Below are positions 1 to 8,017 of a stretch of DNA of 32,083 nt, piece after piece. The stretch comes from CAYHHI01 sp964356335 (GTDB lineage: Bacteria > Arandabacterota > Arandabacteria > Arandabacterales > Arandabacteraceae), in NCBI GenBank assembly GCA_964356335.1, contig CAYHHI010000039.1, forward strand, positions 1 through 32,083, in the 5' to 3' direction. The notes below the pieces were generated by a model, which was not told where the DNA came from, did not search any database, and saw nothing but the letters and a program-made list of their open reading frames with translations. The stretch's first letter is position 1. Each line of letters begins with the position of its first letter. A program made the position numbers and the translations under genes.

Positions 1-38
1 AAGCCGCTGATTCTCATCCTTCATCTCCACGAAAATAC

Positions 39-66
39 TTGACCAAAAATGATAAGGGAGTATATT
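39..66 (+). promoter_or_regulatory. Sigma-70-like promoter of the porin gene
   Basis: TTGACC at 39-44 and TATATT at 61-66 are separated by 16 bp, each one mismatch from consensus. The predicted transcript start is near 73, about 40 bases before the porin ATG at 112. The whole leader is AT-rich compared with the rest of the window. Read by eye; no expression evidence. Confidence 0.6.
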
Positions 67-111
67 GTTTTGAGCAATTGGTAATTGTACAGGCAATGAA
101 AGGAGGTTCCA

Positions 112-1209
112 ATGACTAAGTTCTTGGGCGTGTGGTTGGCGGCCGCGTTGGTGCTGGGGAGTGTTTGCTATGCGGCAGATGTTGAGGTGGGCGGACTGAT
201 ACAGGCTCAGTATGTATCGGAACAGAATCCGAAGGGTGACACCTCAACTTTCGGTACCAAGGCCGCGAGGGTCAAGGTTTCCTCAAAGTTGACCGGCCGG
301 ATTTCGGCTCAGGCAACCTTCGAACTCGCCCGCGAGCCGAATACGCTCGAGGCGATGCTGGACTATACTTTCTCCAAGCGGGCGACCATGCGCGTTGGGC
401 AGTTTGTGGTGCCATTTGGTTTAGAGACGCAGATGTCCAACTTCGATCTCGAGGTCACCGAGAGATCGCAGGTGATCTCTCACGTCTGGAACAATAAGAA
501 TACAAACTCGCCAAGCGCCTATATCAGAGACGTCGGTGCGATGTTCACCGGCCGCTACAAGTTCTTTGAGATGAAACTCGGTACGGTCAATGGCGTGGGC
601 TATAACTATGCCGAGGACAGCGAAGTGGCCAGCGTTTTTCCCAAGTGGGGCAAGGACAACGATAATCACAAGGACATCGTGGCTAGGTTCGGTGCCGGCA
701 TTCCGATGTTCGCGGGCCTGGGCTTTTCCATCTATGAGGGCAAGTGGCCGGAGAAGGCAGTGTGGGCAGTTAAAGACGACAAGGGCAAGGACAGGTGCGT
801 GGTCAAGGCTCGGGACAGGAAAGCCATGGGGCTCGATCTCTTCCTTGACACAGGAAAGCTCTTATTCCAGATGGAGTATGTCCGGGGCGAGGGCCAGATG
901 GTGGCAGATTACTGGAAAGATAAGACGCCTGAGGATTCGCTGAAGACTGCCTGGTCCTCCGACAAGTATGGCGGCTATTACATAGTCCTTGGTTACAGGG
1001 TCACGCCGCTCATTGAGCCCGTGTTCAAGTATGACACGTACGATCCCAACAGAGACAAGGGAGACGACATACTGGCGGATATGTGGGTGGGACTCAACCT
1101 CAACTTCGAAGGGAAGGCGAGGCTCCAGACTATCTATCGCATCCGTGGCGAAGAGCCAAAGAGCATTGACAACAACCAGGTAATAGTCCAGGTATCGGGT
1201 AAGTTCTAG
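112..1209 (+). CDS. Outer-membrane porin, phosphate-selective porin O/P-like
   Basis: The 365-residue product starts with a cleavable signal peptide (basic residue, hydrophobic stretch to about residue 20, cleavage likely after CYA at 19-21). The rest alternates polar and aromatic residues in short segments as a beta-barrel does, and the last residue is Phe, the usual C-terminal signal for barrel insertion. The segments around GQFVVPFGLE and the GYRVTPLIEP...YD pattern resemble the OprO/OprP family, which makes anion- or phosphate-selective channels. Start chosen at the ATG with a strong AAAGGAGG site at 100-107. A promoter lies just upstream and a GC-rich hairpin follows the stop, so it is probably transcribed alone. 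Substrate specificity cannot be read here; family assignment is from overall pattern, not a search. Confidence 0.75.
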   Translation: MTKFLGVWLAAALVLGSVCYAADVEVGGLIQAQYVSEQNPKGDTSTFGTKAARVKVSSKLTGRISAQATFELAREPNTLEAMLDYTFSKRATMRVGQFVVPFGLETQMSNFDLEVTERSQVISHVWNNKNTNSPSAYIRDVGAMFTGRYKFFEMKLGTVNGVGYNYAEDSEVASVFPKWGKDNDNHKDIVARFGAGIPMFAGLGFSIYEGKWPEKAVWAVKDDKGKDRCVVKARDRKAMGLDLFLDTGKLLFQMEYVRGEGQMVADYWKDKTPEDSLKTAWSSDKYGGYYIVLGYRVTPLIEPVFKYDTYDPNRDKGDDILADMWVGLNLNFEGKARLQTIYRIRGEEPKSIDNNQVIVQVSGKF

Positions 1210-1218
1210 TCGATTTCG

Positions 1219-1248
1219 CCGGGGGTCGCCCTGATCTGCGGCCCCCGG
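1219..1248 (+). terminator. GC-rich hairpin after the porin gene
   Basis: An 11-bp stem (1219-1229 with 1238-1248, one G-T wobble) closes an 8-base loop ten bases after the porin stop. There is no T-run after it, so it may be a structure-dependent terminator or an mRNA-stabilising hairpin rather than a classical intrinsic terminator. Confidence 0.5.
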
Positions 1249-1352
1249 TCCGAACGCGCAAGAGGCTGCATATTGACATGACTGGATTCCCTGCGATGGG
1301 ATGTCCCGAAAAACGCCTAAGGGGGCCGCTTACCGGTGCCGAAGGAAGTCCC

Positions 1353-1742
1353 ATGAAAAGGATGAGATCCCGTCTCTCAAGCCAGGCCGGCTTTACGCTT
1401 ATCGAGTTGATGGTCGTGGTGATAATCATCTCAATCCTCGTTGCGATGGCCATAGCAAACTACATAAGGATGCAGGAGCACGCCAAGAAGACCTCATGTG
1501 TTTCCAATCAGCGGAATATCTATCAGGCGGCGACCATCTACGCATCGGACCACAAGGTTGATGATGGAGAGATGGGTGTTGAGGATCTCCTCGCGGAAAG
1601 AGCTGTGCCCCGAGGCCTTTGCGAGTGTGCCTCAAGCAAGGACAGCAGCTTCGACGATTATACCATAGTCTGGCTTGACGGGCTTCCGCGCGAAGTCAAA
1701 TGCGATATCAAGGGTGACAAGCACCTCTGGCATCATCATTAG
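1353..1742 (+). CDS. Type IV prepilin-like protein (class III signal peptide)
   Basis: The 129-residue product has the prepilin signature: a short basic leader, then QAG^FTLIELMVVVIII, with cleavage and N-methylation expected at Phe14 and the conserved Glu at mature position 5, followed by a hydrophobic helix. Four cysteines (about 49, 90, 92, 117) could form disulfides in the head domain. The C-terminus is His-rich (HLWHHH). I chose ATG 1353 because GAAGGAAG at 1341-1348 is a good ribosome site and this start gives a normal short leader; an in-frame ATG at 1278 would add 25 non-leader-like residues. No other pilus gene is in the window, so this is a lone pilin or pseudopilin. A perfect TTGACA at 1273-1278 may mark its own promoter, but no good -10 box follows. 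The stop codon overlaps that of the convergent gene. Confidence 0.85.
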   Translation: MKRMRSRLSSQAGFTLIELMVVVIIISILVAMAIANYIRMQEHAKKTSCVSNQRNIYQAATIYASDHKVDDGEMGVEDLLAERAVPRGLCECASSKDSSFDDYTIVWLDGLPREVKCDIKGDKHLWHHH

Positions 1743-4700
1743 GATCCGCCCGCTTTCTGCCTGGCCTCAGTTATGTTCTTCTTTATGTCTGGGTTCCCTG
1801 GATTCAACTGAAGAGCTTTCTCCCAGATACGGACAGCTCTCTGGTACTCGCCTTTCTCGGCGAGTACGATTGCCAGGTTGTTCATGGCCTCGAGATGCGT
1901 GGGGTTGATCCTCAGGGTCTTCTCATAGTACTTCTGGCCTTTGTCCAAATCATTCTGAAGCAGCCAGGTAAATGCGATGGCGGCCAAGGCCTCGGCATTG
2001 TCGGGTGAGGCCTTGAGGACAAATTCCAGGTCGCGGCGTGCATCTTCGAGGAGGCCTCTCTGGATGAAGCAAAGGGCCCTCAAGTGGTGAGCCCTTGCAT
2101 TAAGGGGCTCCAAGGAGAGCACCTCGGCGACGGTCCTGCTTGCATCATCGGGGTTACCAAGGTCAAGTTCCCCCTCCGCCTCGAGGAGGAAAGCCGGAAC
2201 ATAGTCGGGATTGATCTCGATCGCCTTTCGCAGAAGGGCAACACAGGCAGCCGCATCATGAGTCCTCTCAAGGGTTGCCAGATTATAGAATGCCCGGTAG
2301 CTCTCGGGGTTTTCCTCCACGGCCCGTCTTGCTGCGGTTATGGCCTCCTCGAATCTGCCGCCCTCGGCCAGGGCTCGTGAGAAGGAAATGTAGAAGTCTG
2401 ACAATCTCAATCCAAAGATGCCGTTCTCGGGGCAATTGCTCTTGGCTGTCTCAAGATGGATGGCCGCCTCACGGAACTTGTGGTCTCTCGCAGCGACAAG
2501 TGACTTGAAATAGCCACGTCTCGCAGTCATACCCCTGTGCAGACTGTCGTAAGCCACGTCATACTCAACGGTGCCCTCGTCGAGATTGGCAATCATGGAC
2601 ACAGGCTCTTCGCTTGCCGAATCAAGCCCGAGGAGCGACTGGACCATATCTTGCCCCACAAGTTCCTTGGGTGTCCGGTAGAGGAGGGGAGAGGTATTCC
2701 TCGTGTTCATACGCACCTCACCCGCCCAGGCCAAAAGAGCTTCCCTACCCATCATATAGCATGTGAGCAGGCCGATATCATCTGTGATGCCGAGCCGCAG
2801 CAGGTCATCCTTGACGCCAGGTGCGGCGATTCTCCGCATCAGGGGCTCAGGCTGGATTTTCATGGGCTGCAGACTGGCGACAAGCAACAGTTGGGTTCCG
2901 CCTCCCCACCATAGACCCACATGCGGGAAATAGTAACTAAACTCCTTGGCGATTGATTTAAAGCCGTCTTCTGAGAGGTCGTCAAAGCTTACGACCTGCG
3001 AAACTATTCCACCCGGTCGAAGCCGGGCGCGGGCATTCCGCACGAATTCATCGGGGACCATGGGTTGCTGGCAGATTATCACGTCATACTGCTCCCTGGA
3101 TAGGAGGAGATAATTTGAGGGATCGCATGACAGGAGGCTGAGCCTTGCATCTTGGAGTGCCCCACGATTATAGAATGCGAAGTACCGAGAGGCTTTCACA
3201 ATCGCCGGCACGGGCTCGACGCAATCTATCTGGGTGCCCTCGTAAGCTTCGATTGAACTGATGGTTATCCCGGTGCCGAGTCCTGCGACCAGTACTCGCT
3301 TGGGGTCCCGGTGAAGGAGCATGGGGATGTGAGCGGTGAGCACCTGGGTTGTGACGTCTTCAGACGTGGAAGCGATGGTGCTGCCATTGACTCTCAGAAA
3401 GAGGGCGTCGGGTGATCTCAGAACGGAAATCGCCCGGTCGCGATCCTCTTCGTAGAAAATCACTTCTGCAGCTGAAAGCGCAGCTTTCAGATTCTTAAGA
3501 TCCAGGTACCTTTCCGGATGGATGTAGATGCCGCTGGTGATGATCCCTTTGTTCCAGACAGGTGCGGTGACGTTCAGGGCCAGGGAGATGACTACAAGAG
3601 CGGCCGCAAGCATGAGCCTTGACCAAAAACGTCTTTCCGAAGAAACGATATGCAGGGCACCTGCGACTATGGCAAGCCACGGAATCACCATCAGGGCTCT
3701 TCCCGTCGTGAGGCCAGACGTGGGCACTGCGAGGCTCGTGAGGAACGCAAGCAACGCACCCAAGATGACCACTGATGTTGTAAGTCCCAGCACCCTGGGG
3801 GACGTCGAGCGTCTTGAATCGATTACTCTAACCGCCAGTGGAAACGTGCTGCCCATCAAGAGACCGGGGAGGAAGATTACCAGGAAGCAAAGCGCGAAGT
3901 ATGCGAAGACCACACCATGCCACTCAGGGGACTGGAGACGCGGGGCGAGGCTGAAAAACCTCAAGAAAGCAAAGGGCAGATTGTTGACATAGAGAAATGG
4001 GATGAGCCAAACGATACCCGTGACAGCGGAGGTGGTGCCTAGCCAGTAAGGACCTTCTCTTGAGCTCCGGGCGAGCCTTGCTGATATGCCGGATCCTAAC
4101 GCAAGGGCGGCGAAATAGACAACGAGCGCCGCGGCTGCCATGTACACGGTTTTGCCTGCCACCTGGGAAAGCAAGCGCGCCCAGATGACCGCGCACACGA
4201 CGCCTGAGAAGATGTAAACAAGGTATGCGATAATGTGGAAGGACTGGCCGGCACGGAGAACTGCACCGTCCGGTTTTTCGCTTTCACCAGACGGCGATTG
4301 GTCTTCGTCAGGTTGAAGGCCATTCGATGCATGCTTACTGAGTATGGCAACAAAGCCCATGACAGAAATCAGAAGTGCTGCACTTCCGAGAGCACCTCTT
4401 GCGCCAATATAGGGCATGAGCGCAAAACCTGAGATCGCTCCCCCAGTCGACGCCCCTATACAAAGCATTGAGAAGAATCGATCGCCGGCTTGCGGGGCAT
4501 CCCCGTACCGTCCGAGCAGACTCCAGCCGAGGGAGAGCGTTGCTCCCAGGAGGAAGGCTGGGACAAAGAGCACAGCGAATACAAACACGGCACCGACCAG
4601 CGAAGACACCGTGGAGCCGTGAAAGCCCCCGCATACGGCGCTATAGGGGCCTTCAAGCCTCGAGAGGAGAAGGAGGGCCACAAATGCTGAGGCGCCCCCC

Positions 4701-4957
4701 CCGATTTGGAGGAAGCCAAAGGTCGTGAAAGATCTCGCTATCCTGTCCCCTCTTCGCCCGGCGTAGAGATTGCCCAGAAGCAAACCCAGAAGCAGGGCGC
4801 AGACGACACGAGCATCGTGCAGCGCCTGGCTCCCAAACACGGGTGGGAGCATGCTCGTCCAGGCCGATTGAAATGTGACGAGCGCGAAACCGCAAATCAG
4901 GATCGCCAGAAGCAAGTACGGTGTCGAACCAGATGTCTTTGATCTCAAAAGGTCCAC
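1739..4957 (-). CDS. Membrane protein fused to a spermidine-synthase-like domain and TPRs
   Basis: The 1072-residue product has three parts: about a dozen transmembrane segments in residues 15-465 (with a polar insert near 210-240), a Rossmann-type spermidine-synthase-like domain at about 475-700, and TPR repeats from about 810 to the end. This matches the 'fused MFS/spermidine synthase' family of large environmental bacteria. The nucleotide-binding loop reads VLVAGLGTGITISSIE (555-570), and the acidic end of strand 2 is E581 (CVEPVPA). The position normally holding the catalytic Asp after YDVI is ICQQPMVP (628-635), with no Asp, so aminopropyl transfer is doubtful. The start is GTG with GGAGGAGATACC just before it, behind a perfect-hexamer promoter. 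True substrate unknown. Confidence 0.8.
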   Translation of the reverse strand: MDLLRSKTSGSTPYLLLAILICGFALVTFQSAWTSMLPPVFGSQALHDARVVCALLLGLLLGNLYAGRRGDRIARSFTTFGFLQIGGGASAFVALLLLSRLEGPYSAVCGGFHGSTVSSLVGAVFVFAVLFVPAFLLGATLSLGWSLLGRYGDAPQAGDRFFSMLCIGASTGGAISGFALMPYIGARGALGSAALLISVMGFVAILSKHASNGLQPDEDQSPSGESEKPDGAVLRAGQSFHIIAYLVYIFSGVVCAVIWARLLSQVAGKTVYMAAAALVVYFAALALGSGISARLARSSREGPYWLGTTSAVTGIVWLIPFLYVNNLPFAFLRFFSLAPRLQSPEWHGVVFAYFALCFLVIFLPGLLMGSTFPLAVRVIDSRRSTSPRVLGLTTSVVILGALLAFLTSLAVPTSGLTTGRALMVIPWLAIVAGALHIVSSERRFWSRLMLAAALVVISLALNVTAPVWNKGIITSGIYIHPERYLDLKNLKAALSAAEVIFYEEDRDRAISVLRSPDALFLRVNGSTIASTSEDVTTQVLTAHIPMLLHRDPKRVLVAGLGTGITISSIEAYEGTQIDCVEPVPAIVKASRYFAFYNRGALQDARLSLLSCDPSNYLLLSREQYDVIICQQPMVPDEFVRNARARLRPGGIVSQVVSFDDLSEDGFKSIAKEFSYYFPHVGLWWGGGTQLLLVASLQPMKIQPEPLMRRIAAPGVKDDLLRLGITDDIGLLTCYMMGREALLAWAGEVRMNTRNTSPLLYRTPKELVGQDMVQSLLGLDSASEEPVSMIANLDEGTVEYDVAYDSLHRGMTARRGYFKSLVAARDHKFREAAIHLETAKSNCPENGIFGLRLSDFYISFSRALAEGGRFEEAITAARRAVEENPESYRAFYNLATLERTHDAAACVALLRKAIEINPDYVPAFLLEAEGELDLGNPDDASRTVAEVLSLEPLNARAHHLRALCFIQRGLLEDARRDLEFVLKASPDNAEALAAIAFTWLLQNDLDKGQKYYEKTLRINPTHLEAMNNLAIVLAEKGEYQRAVRIWEKALQLNPGNPDIKKNITEARQKAGGS

Positions 4958-4997
4958 GGTATCTCCTCCGACTGGGATCTGTGACTGCCAATGCCTG

Positions 4998-5027
4998 ATT
5001 ATAAGTGTGCCAATGGGTGACTGTCAA
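4998..5027 (-). promoter_or_regulatory. Consensus sigma-70 promoter for the membrane/spermidine-synthase-like fusion
   Basis: On the minus strand a perfect TTGACA (5027-5022) and a perfect TATAAT (5003-4998) are 18 bp apart. The expected transcript start near 4991 gives a leader of about 34 bases to the GTG start at 4957. It is the closest match to consensus in the window. Confidence 0.7.
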
Positions 5028-5181
5028 ATCCTTGGGCTGTCCTGTCCGCTCAAGGGGTGCAGTGGAGGCAGATGTGAGTCCTGCACGGCGCTGGCCGGTG
5101 AAGAAGCCTGCCGACAGGGGAGGGTAACGAGAAAGTACCGAGAGGATAACGAGAGGGTGAGGGGAGTGAGGGATAAAGACG

Positions 5182-5204
5182 AGGGGCCCGCGAATGGGGC
5201 CCCT
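5182..5204 (-). terminator. Hairpin terminator after the radical SAM gene
   Basis: An 8-bp perfect stem, AGGGGCCC at 5182-5189 with GGGCCCCT at 5197-5204, closes a 7-base loop 17 bases beyond the stop of the minus-strand radical SAM gene. On the minus strand it is followed by CGTCTTTAT, a weak U-rich tract. The 5105-5180 stretch beside it is strongly purine-rich on the plus strand and holds no gene. Confidence 0.5.
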
Positions 5205-5221
5205 TCTCTCGAAGCACATGC

Positions 5222-6583
5222 TTAAACGGCAGTTGCCACTGACTTCTTGGCTTCGTCTTCCTTCTTTATGTGGTCTCTGAGGCTTTCCGCGTATCTGTCC
5301 ATGTCTGGAGCCAGGCTGGTCACAAGCGTCTCAGCTCCAGGATGGGTCGGGTGGGCACCGGTCTCTTTGATCACCTCCCGCAGGATGTGCGGATTGTCTA
5401 TGAGCATGCAGGGCATGCGGTGATCCTGGTTAAAGGGTTGCTTGGCCTGGATGCTCTTGAAGAGCGGCGAGTTGATGACGTCCTTGAGTTTCCTCTGCTT
5501 AATGTTGTCGACCGCGAAATGGCAGAACACGCAAGGCTCGACATCGCCATGGCAATTGATGTGGAGATATCTTCTGCCGCCCGCAATGCAGCCCCCGACG
5601 TAATCGCCGTCATTCCAGAAATCGGCGATAAAGATCGGTCGGGTGGCCCTGAACTCCCGCACGCGCTGGCCGACTTTAAGCCTCTGCTCGGGTGTGGGCA
5701 TCAGGGTCACATCAGGCTTCCTTCCGATGGGGATGTAAGTGAAGACCCAACCCAGGAAGCAGCCCCGCTCGACCCATTCGTCGATGAACTCATCGCTTGT
5801 GACGAAATCCGCATTCTTGGAGGTAACTGTCAGGGAGAAACCGAACAGGCCCTTCCGCTTATTGAGGCTTTCCATTGCCTGGGTTATCTTCTTGAAGGTT
5901 CCCTCGCCTCTCCGCTCGTCGGTCTCTTTCTCGAAACCCTCCACACTGATACACGGGATCACATTGCCCAGGTTCACCAGTTTCTCGCACATGGCATCAT
6001 CCAGCAGCGTGCCATTGGTATAGACCTGGAAAATGCAATCGTCGTGCTTCTGGAAGATATCCAGGAGGCCATCCCACACGAACGGCTCACCGCCAGAAAC
6101 GATATAGAGGTAGATGCCGAGTTCCTTCCCTTCCGTAATGATCCTGTCGAAAACTTCGAATGGAAGATCTTCATTTTTTGTATAATTGCCGGCGTAACAT
6201 CCGTAGCACTTAAGATTGCATCTCATGGTGGGACTGACAACCAGAAGGGAGGGTGGGTAGAACCCTTCGCTCTTGGCGATCCGGTGCCTCTTGTTGGGGG
6301 CGATAAGCCCTTCCTTGACGATCAAGTTGCGCAAGAACTTGTTGCGGGCCTTCGGGTTTATCTCCCGCAGGAACCTCAGAGCAAGCTTGCCGCCGGGGTG
6401 GCCGGCCTCGAATTTCTGACGCGCGCTCCGTATGACCCCGGACCAGTACTCGTTCGTGGTTATCCTTTCCACGACGGATACTACCCTGAGGAGTGCATCC
6501 TCGGAGCCATGGGAGGCTATGCGCGCCATCTTATCGAAGGCGCTCTCGATCGTTTTCTCTTCGATGCGGTCTACTATGTTCAC
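5222..6583 (-). CDS. Radical SAM protein with C-terminal SPASM-like cysteines
   Basis: The 453-residue protein has the radical SAM cluster motif CNLKCYGC (C122, C126, C129) in a TIM-barrel context, followed by the SAM-binding SGGEP (163-167). C-terminal cysteines C332, C344, C351, C354 and C392 are placed as in SPASM/twitch proteins that bind auxiliary iron-sulfur clusters. The family includes peptide- and cofactor-modifying enzymes; the substrate is not evident and no small precursor peptide is seen nearby. The N-terminal 110 residues are helical and basic. The start is GTG at 6583, with GAGAGGAGGTGA directly upstream; a longer frame to 6667 exists but has no ribosome site. It sits divergently from a HAD phosphatase, with its own promoter and hairpin terminator, so it seems monocistronic. 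Confidence 0.85.
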   Translation of the reverse strand: MNIVDRIEEKTIESAFDKMARIASHGSEDALLRVVSVVERITTNEYWSGVIRSARQKFEAGHPGGKLALRFLREINPKARNKFLRNLIVKEGLIAPNKRHRIAKSEGFYPPSLLVVSPTMRCNLKCYGCYAGNYTKNEDLPFEVFDRIITEGKELGIYLYIVSGGEPFVWDGLLDIFQKHDDCIFQVYTNGTLLDDAMCEKLVNLGNVIPCISVEGFEKETDERRGEGTFKKITQAMESLNKRKGLFGFSLTVTSKNADFVTSDEFIDEWVERGCFLGWVFTYIPIGRKPDVTLMPTPEQRLKVGQRVREFRATRPIFIADFWNDGDYVGGCIAGGRRYLHINCHGDVEPCVFCHFAVDNIKQRKLKDVINSPLFKSIQAKQPFNQDHRMPCMLIDNPHILREVIKETGAHPTHPGAETLVTSLAPDMDRYAESLRDHIKKEDEAKKSVATAV

Positions 6584-6633
6584 ATTATCACCTCCTCTCC
6601 TTCTCAAAATCCGGACATGAAAACTCGCTTCGA

Positions 6634-6661
6634 ATGATACAGCAGTCCTCTTGGAAGTCAA
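6634..6661 (-). promoter_or_regulatory. Promoter of the radical SAM gene
   Basis: On the minus strand TTGACT (6661-6656) and TATCAT (6639-6634) lie 16 bp apart, each one mismatch from consensus. The predicted start near 6627 gives a leader of about 45 bases to GTG 6583. This placement also argues against the longer upstream reading-frame start at 6667. Confidence 0.55.
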
Positions 6662-6772
6662 CCTCAAAATGAGGTCTTACCCACAAACTGTGTTGGTGCC
6701 GGCGGAGTTGACGGGGCACGGCAAACCTGGGCGTGTGCATGATGGCCGCCCGGCTCTATCGACCTCGCTGGC

Positions 6773-6801
6773 TTGACAATCATGCCGGACACACATACTA
6801 T
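6773..6801 (+). promoter_or_regulatory. Promoter of the HAD phosphatase gene
   Basis: A perfect TTGACA at 6773-6778 and TACTAT at 6796-6801 are separated by 17 bp. The transcript start is expected near 6808, 18 bases before the ATG at 6826. The divergent radical SAM promoter lies about 110 bp away on the other strand. Confidence 0.6.
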
Positions 6802-6825
6802 CAGTTCAATTGAGGTACTGAAACG

Positions 6826-7542
6826 ATGGAAGGCAATGCGGAGGCGCAAAGGCGCCCGTCAGATGTCGTAGTATTCGATTTCGATGGCACCATCGCCGAT
6901 ACCATGCCCTTTCTAGTGGACCTGGCTGCCCGGCTCTTGACTACGACGTACGGCATGTCAGATGCGGAGGCAAGGCAGGCCTATATTGACACCACGGGCC
7001 TTCCCTTCTGCAGGCAGATCGAGATCATCTTCCCAGACGACACGCTCAACGCGGCCGCGGTCGAGGAATTCGAAGCCGAAAAGCGGCGTCACCTCACCGA
7101 ATTCAAGTTCTTTCCCGAGGCTCTGCCCGTCGTCGCCGAGATCAGGCGGCACGGCTTCAAAGTCTGTCTGTCAAGCGGGAACGTGGAGAGCATCATCTCG
7201 GAGCTCCTGAAGGCCAGGGGGCTTGCGGTCGATCTGGTTATGGGCTGGCGGCCGGGCTTTGAGAAGGGACCTGATCACTTCCGACTCGCTGCTCAAACCT
7301 TCTGTGTACCCATGGAGAGCCTAATCTTTATCGGCGACAGCCTCAAGGACGGCCTGGCGGCGAAGGAAGCAGGCGTAAGATTCATAGCCAAAGCGGGTCT
7401 GGTAAGTCGTGCCAAGATCGAGGAGGTATTGCCTGGGACATCCATCGTGGCTTCGCTTGTGGAGGTTTTGCCGCTTTTGGGCATAAATACAGCCCGAGAG
7501 GCACTCGGTGGAGCCGCTTCCTCCCGAGCTTCTACGAATTAG
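6826..7542 (+). CDS. HAD-superfamily phosphatase (phosphoglycolate phosphatase-like)
   Basis: The 238-residue protein shows all four HAD motifs: VVFDFDGTIADT with nucleophile D18 and acid/base D20; LSSGN (115-119) as motif II; K147 in GFEKGPDHF as motif III; and FIGDSLKDGLAAKEAG with D171 and D175 as motif IV. The helical cap between residues 25 and 100 places it in subfamily I, with phosphoglycolate phosphatase and beta-phosphoglucomutase. The substrate cannot be told. The start at ATG 6826 is supported by the promoter just upstream, although the ribosome site is weak. Its 3' end overlaps the convergent small gene by 11 bases. Confidence 0.85.
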   Translation: MEGNAEAQRRPSDVVVFDFDGTIADTMPFLVDLAARLLTTTYGMSDAEARQAYIDTTGLPFCRQIEIIFPDDTLNAAAVEEFEAEKRRHLTEFKFFPEALPVVAEIRRHGFKVCLSSGNVESIISELLKARGLAVDLVMGWRPGFEKGPDHFRLAAQTFCVPMESLIFIGDSLKDGLAAKEAGVRFIAKAGLVSRAKIEEVLPGTSIVASLVEVLPLLGINTAREALGGAASSRASTN

Positions 7543-7750
7543 GCAGCAGGTCCACTACCCTCTGGATCACATTGCCTTCGAACACGAAAGCGACCCTGTC
7601 GGCGAAATAATACCAGGTCTGGACCTTTCCGTGCCTTAAGGTCTCGTCCGGTCTACCGTAAATCCTTGCTACTGAGTACTGCAGGCTCGCTTCGCCGTGC
7701 TCGCCGGCGACCTTGCTTGCGAAGTCACGATCTCTTGTGATCTCCACCAT
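7532..7750 (-). CDS. Small conserved-looking hypothetical protein
   Basis: The 72-residue product has no signal peptide. Its second half, around YGRPDETLRHGKVQTWYYF, recalls the short beta-alpha pattern of SmpA/BamE-type or KTSC-like small domains, but I do not recognise a definite family. I favour ATG 7750 because GAGGTGA lies eight bases upstream; ATG 7795 is in frame and adds 15 residues, with only a weak AAAGAG site. A promoter at 7822-7851 fits either start. The gene converges on and overlaps the HAD phosphatase by 11 bases. Confidence 0.6.
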   Translation of the reverse strand: MVEITRDRDFASKVAGEHGEASLQYSVARIYGRPDETLRHGKVQTWYYFADRVAFVFEGNVIQRVVDLLPNS

Positions 7751-7821
7751 GTCTTGTCTCACCTCACGGAGCCACACGCAGTCGAGCCAAGGCATGGGGC
7801 TTACTCTTTCAGACTGGTACT

Positions 7822-7851
7822 AGCATACCACAGGCATGTAGCAAAAGTCAA
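7822..7851 (-). promoter_or_regulatory. Promoter of the small minus-strand gene
   Basis: On the minus strand TTGACT (7851-7846) and TATGCT (7827-7822) are 18 bp apart. The predicted start near 7815 lies 20 bases before ATG 7795 and 65 before ATG 7750. It supports this short reading frame being a real, separately transcribed gene. Confidence 0.5.
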
Positions 7852-8017
7852 GGTTTATCATAAATGCGGAGTGCGGCATTGAAGCTTGTCTCGCGAAGTG
7901 GTAAGGTCTCATTCGTACCGTGGAGGGTCGCACAGGGTCGCTACGACGGGCAAGATTGCCCACAGGTATCCTGGGAAGTCGACCAGGGCCAGCAAGATAG
8001 CTAGGGCATTGGGGATC

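Noticed and set aside
4653..5219. A 188-codon minus-strand frame covering the promoter of the large fusion gene
   Set aside because: It overlaps the fusion gene in another frame and its own terminator region; composition is random-looking.
5270..6637. A 455-codon open frame opposite the radical SAM gene
   Set aside because: It mirrors the codon structure of a clearly real gene; its translation shows no motifs. GC-rich coding DNA often leaves the opposite strand open.
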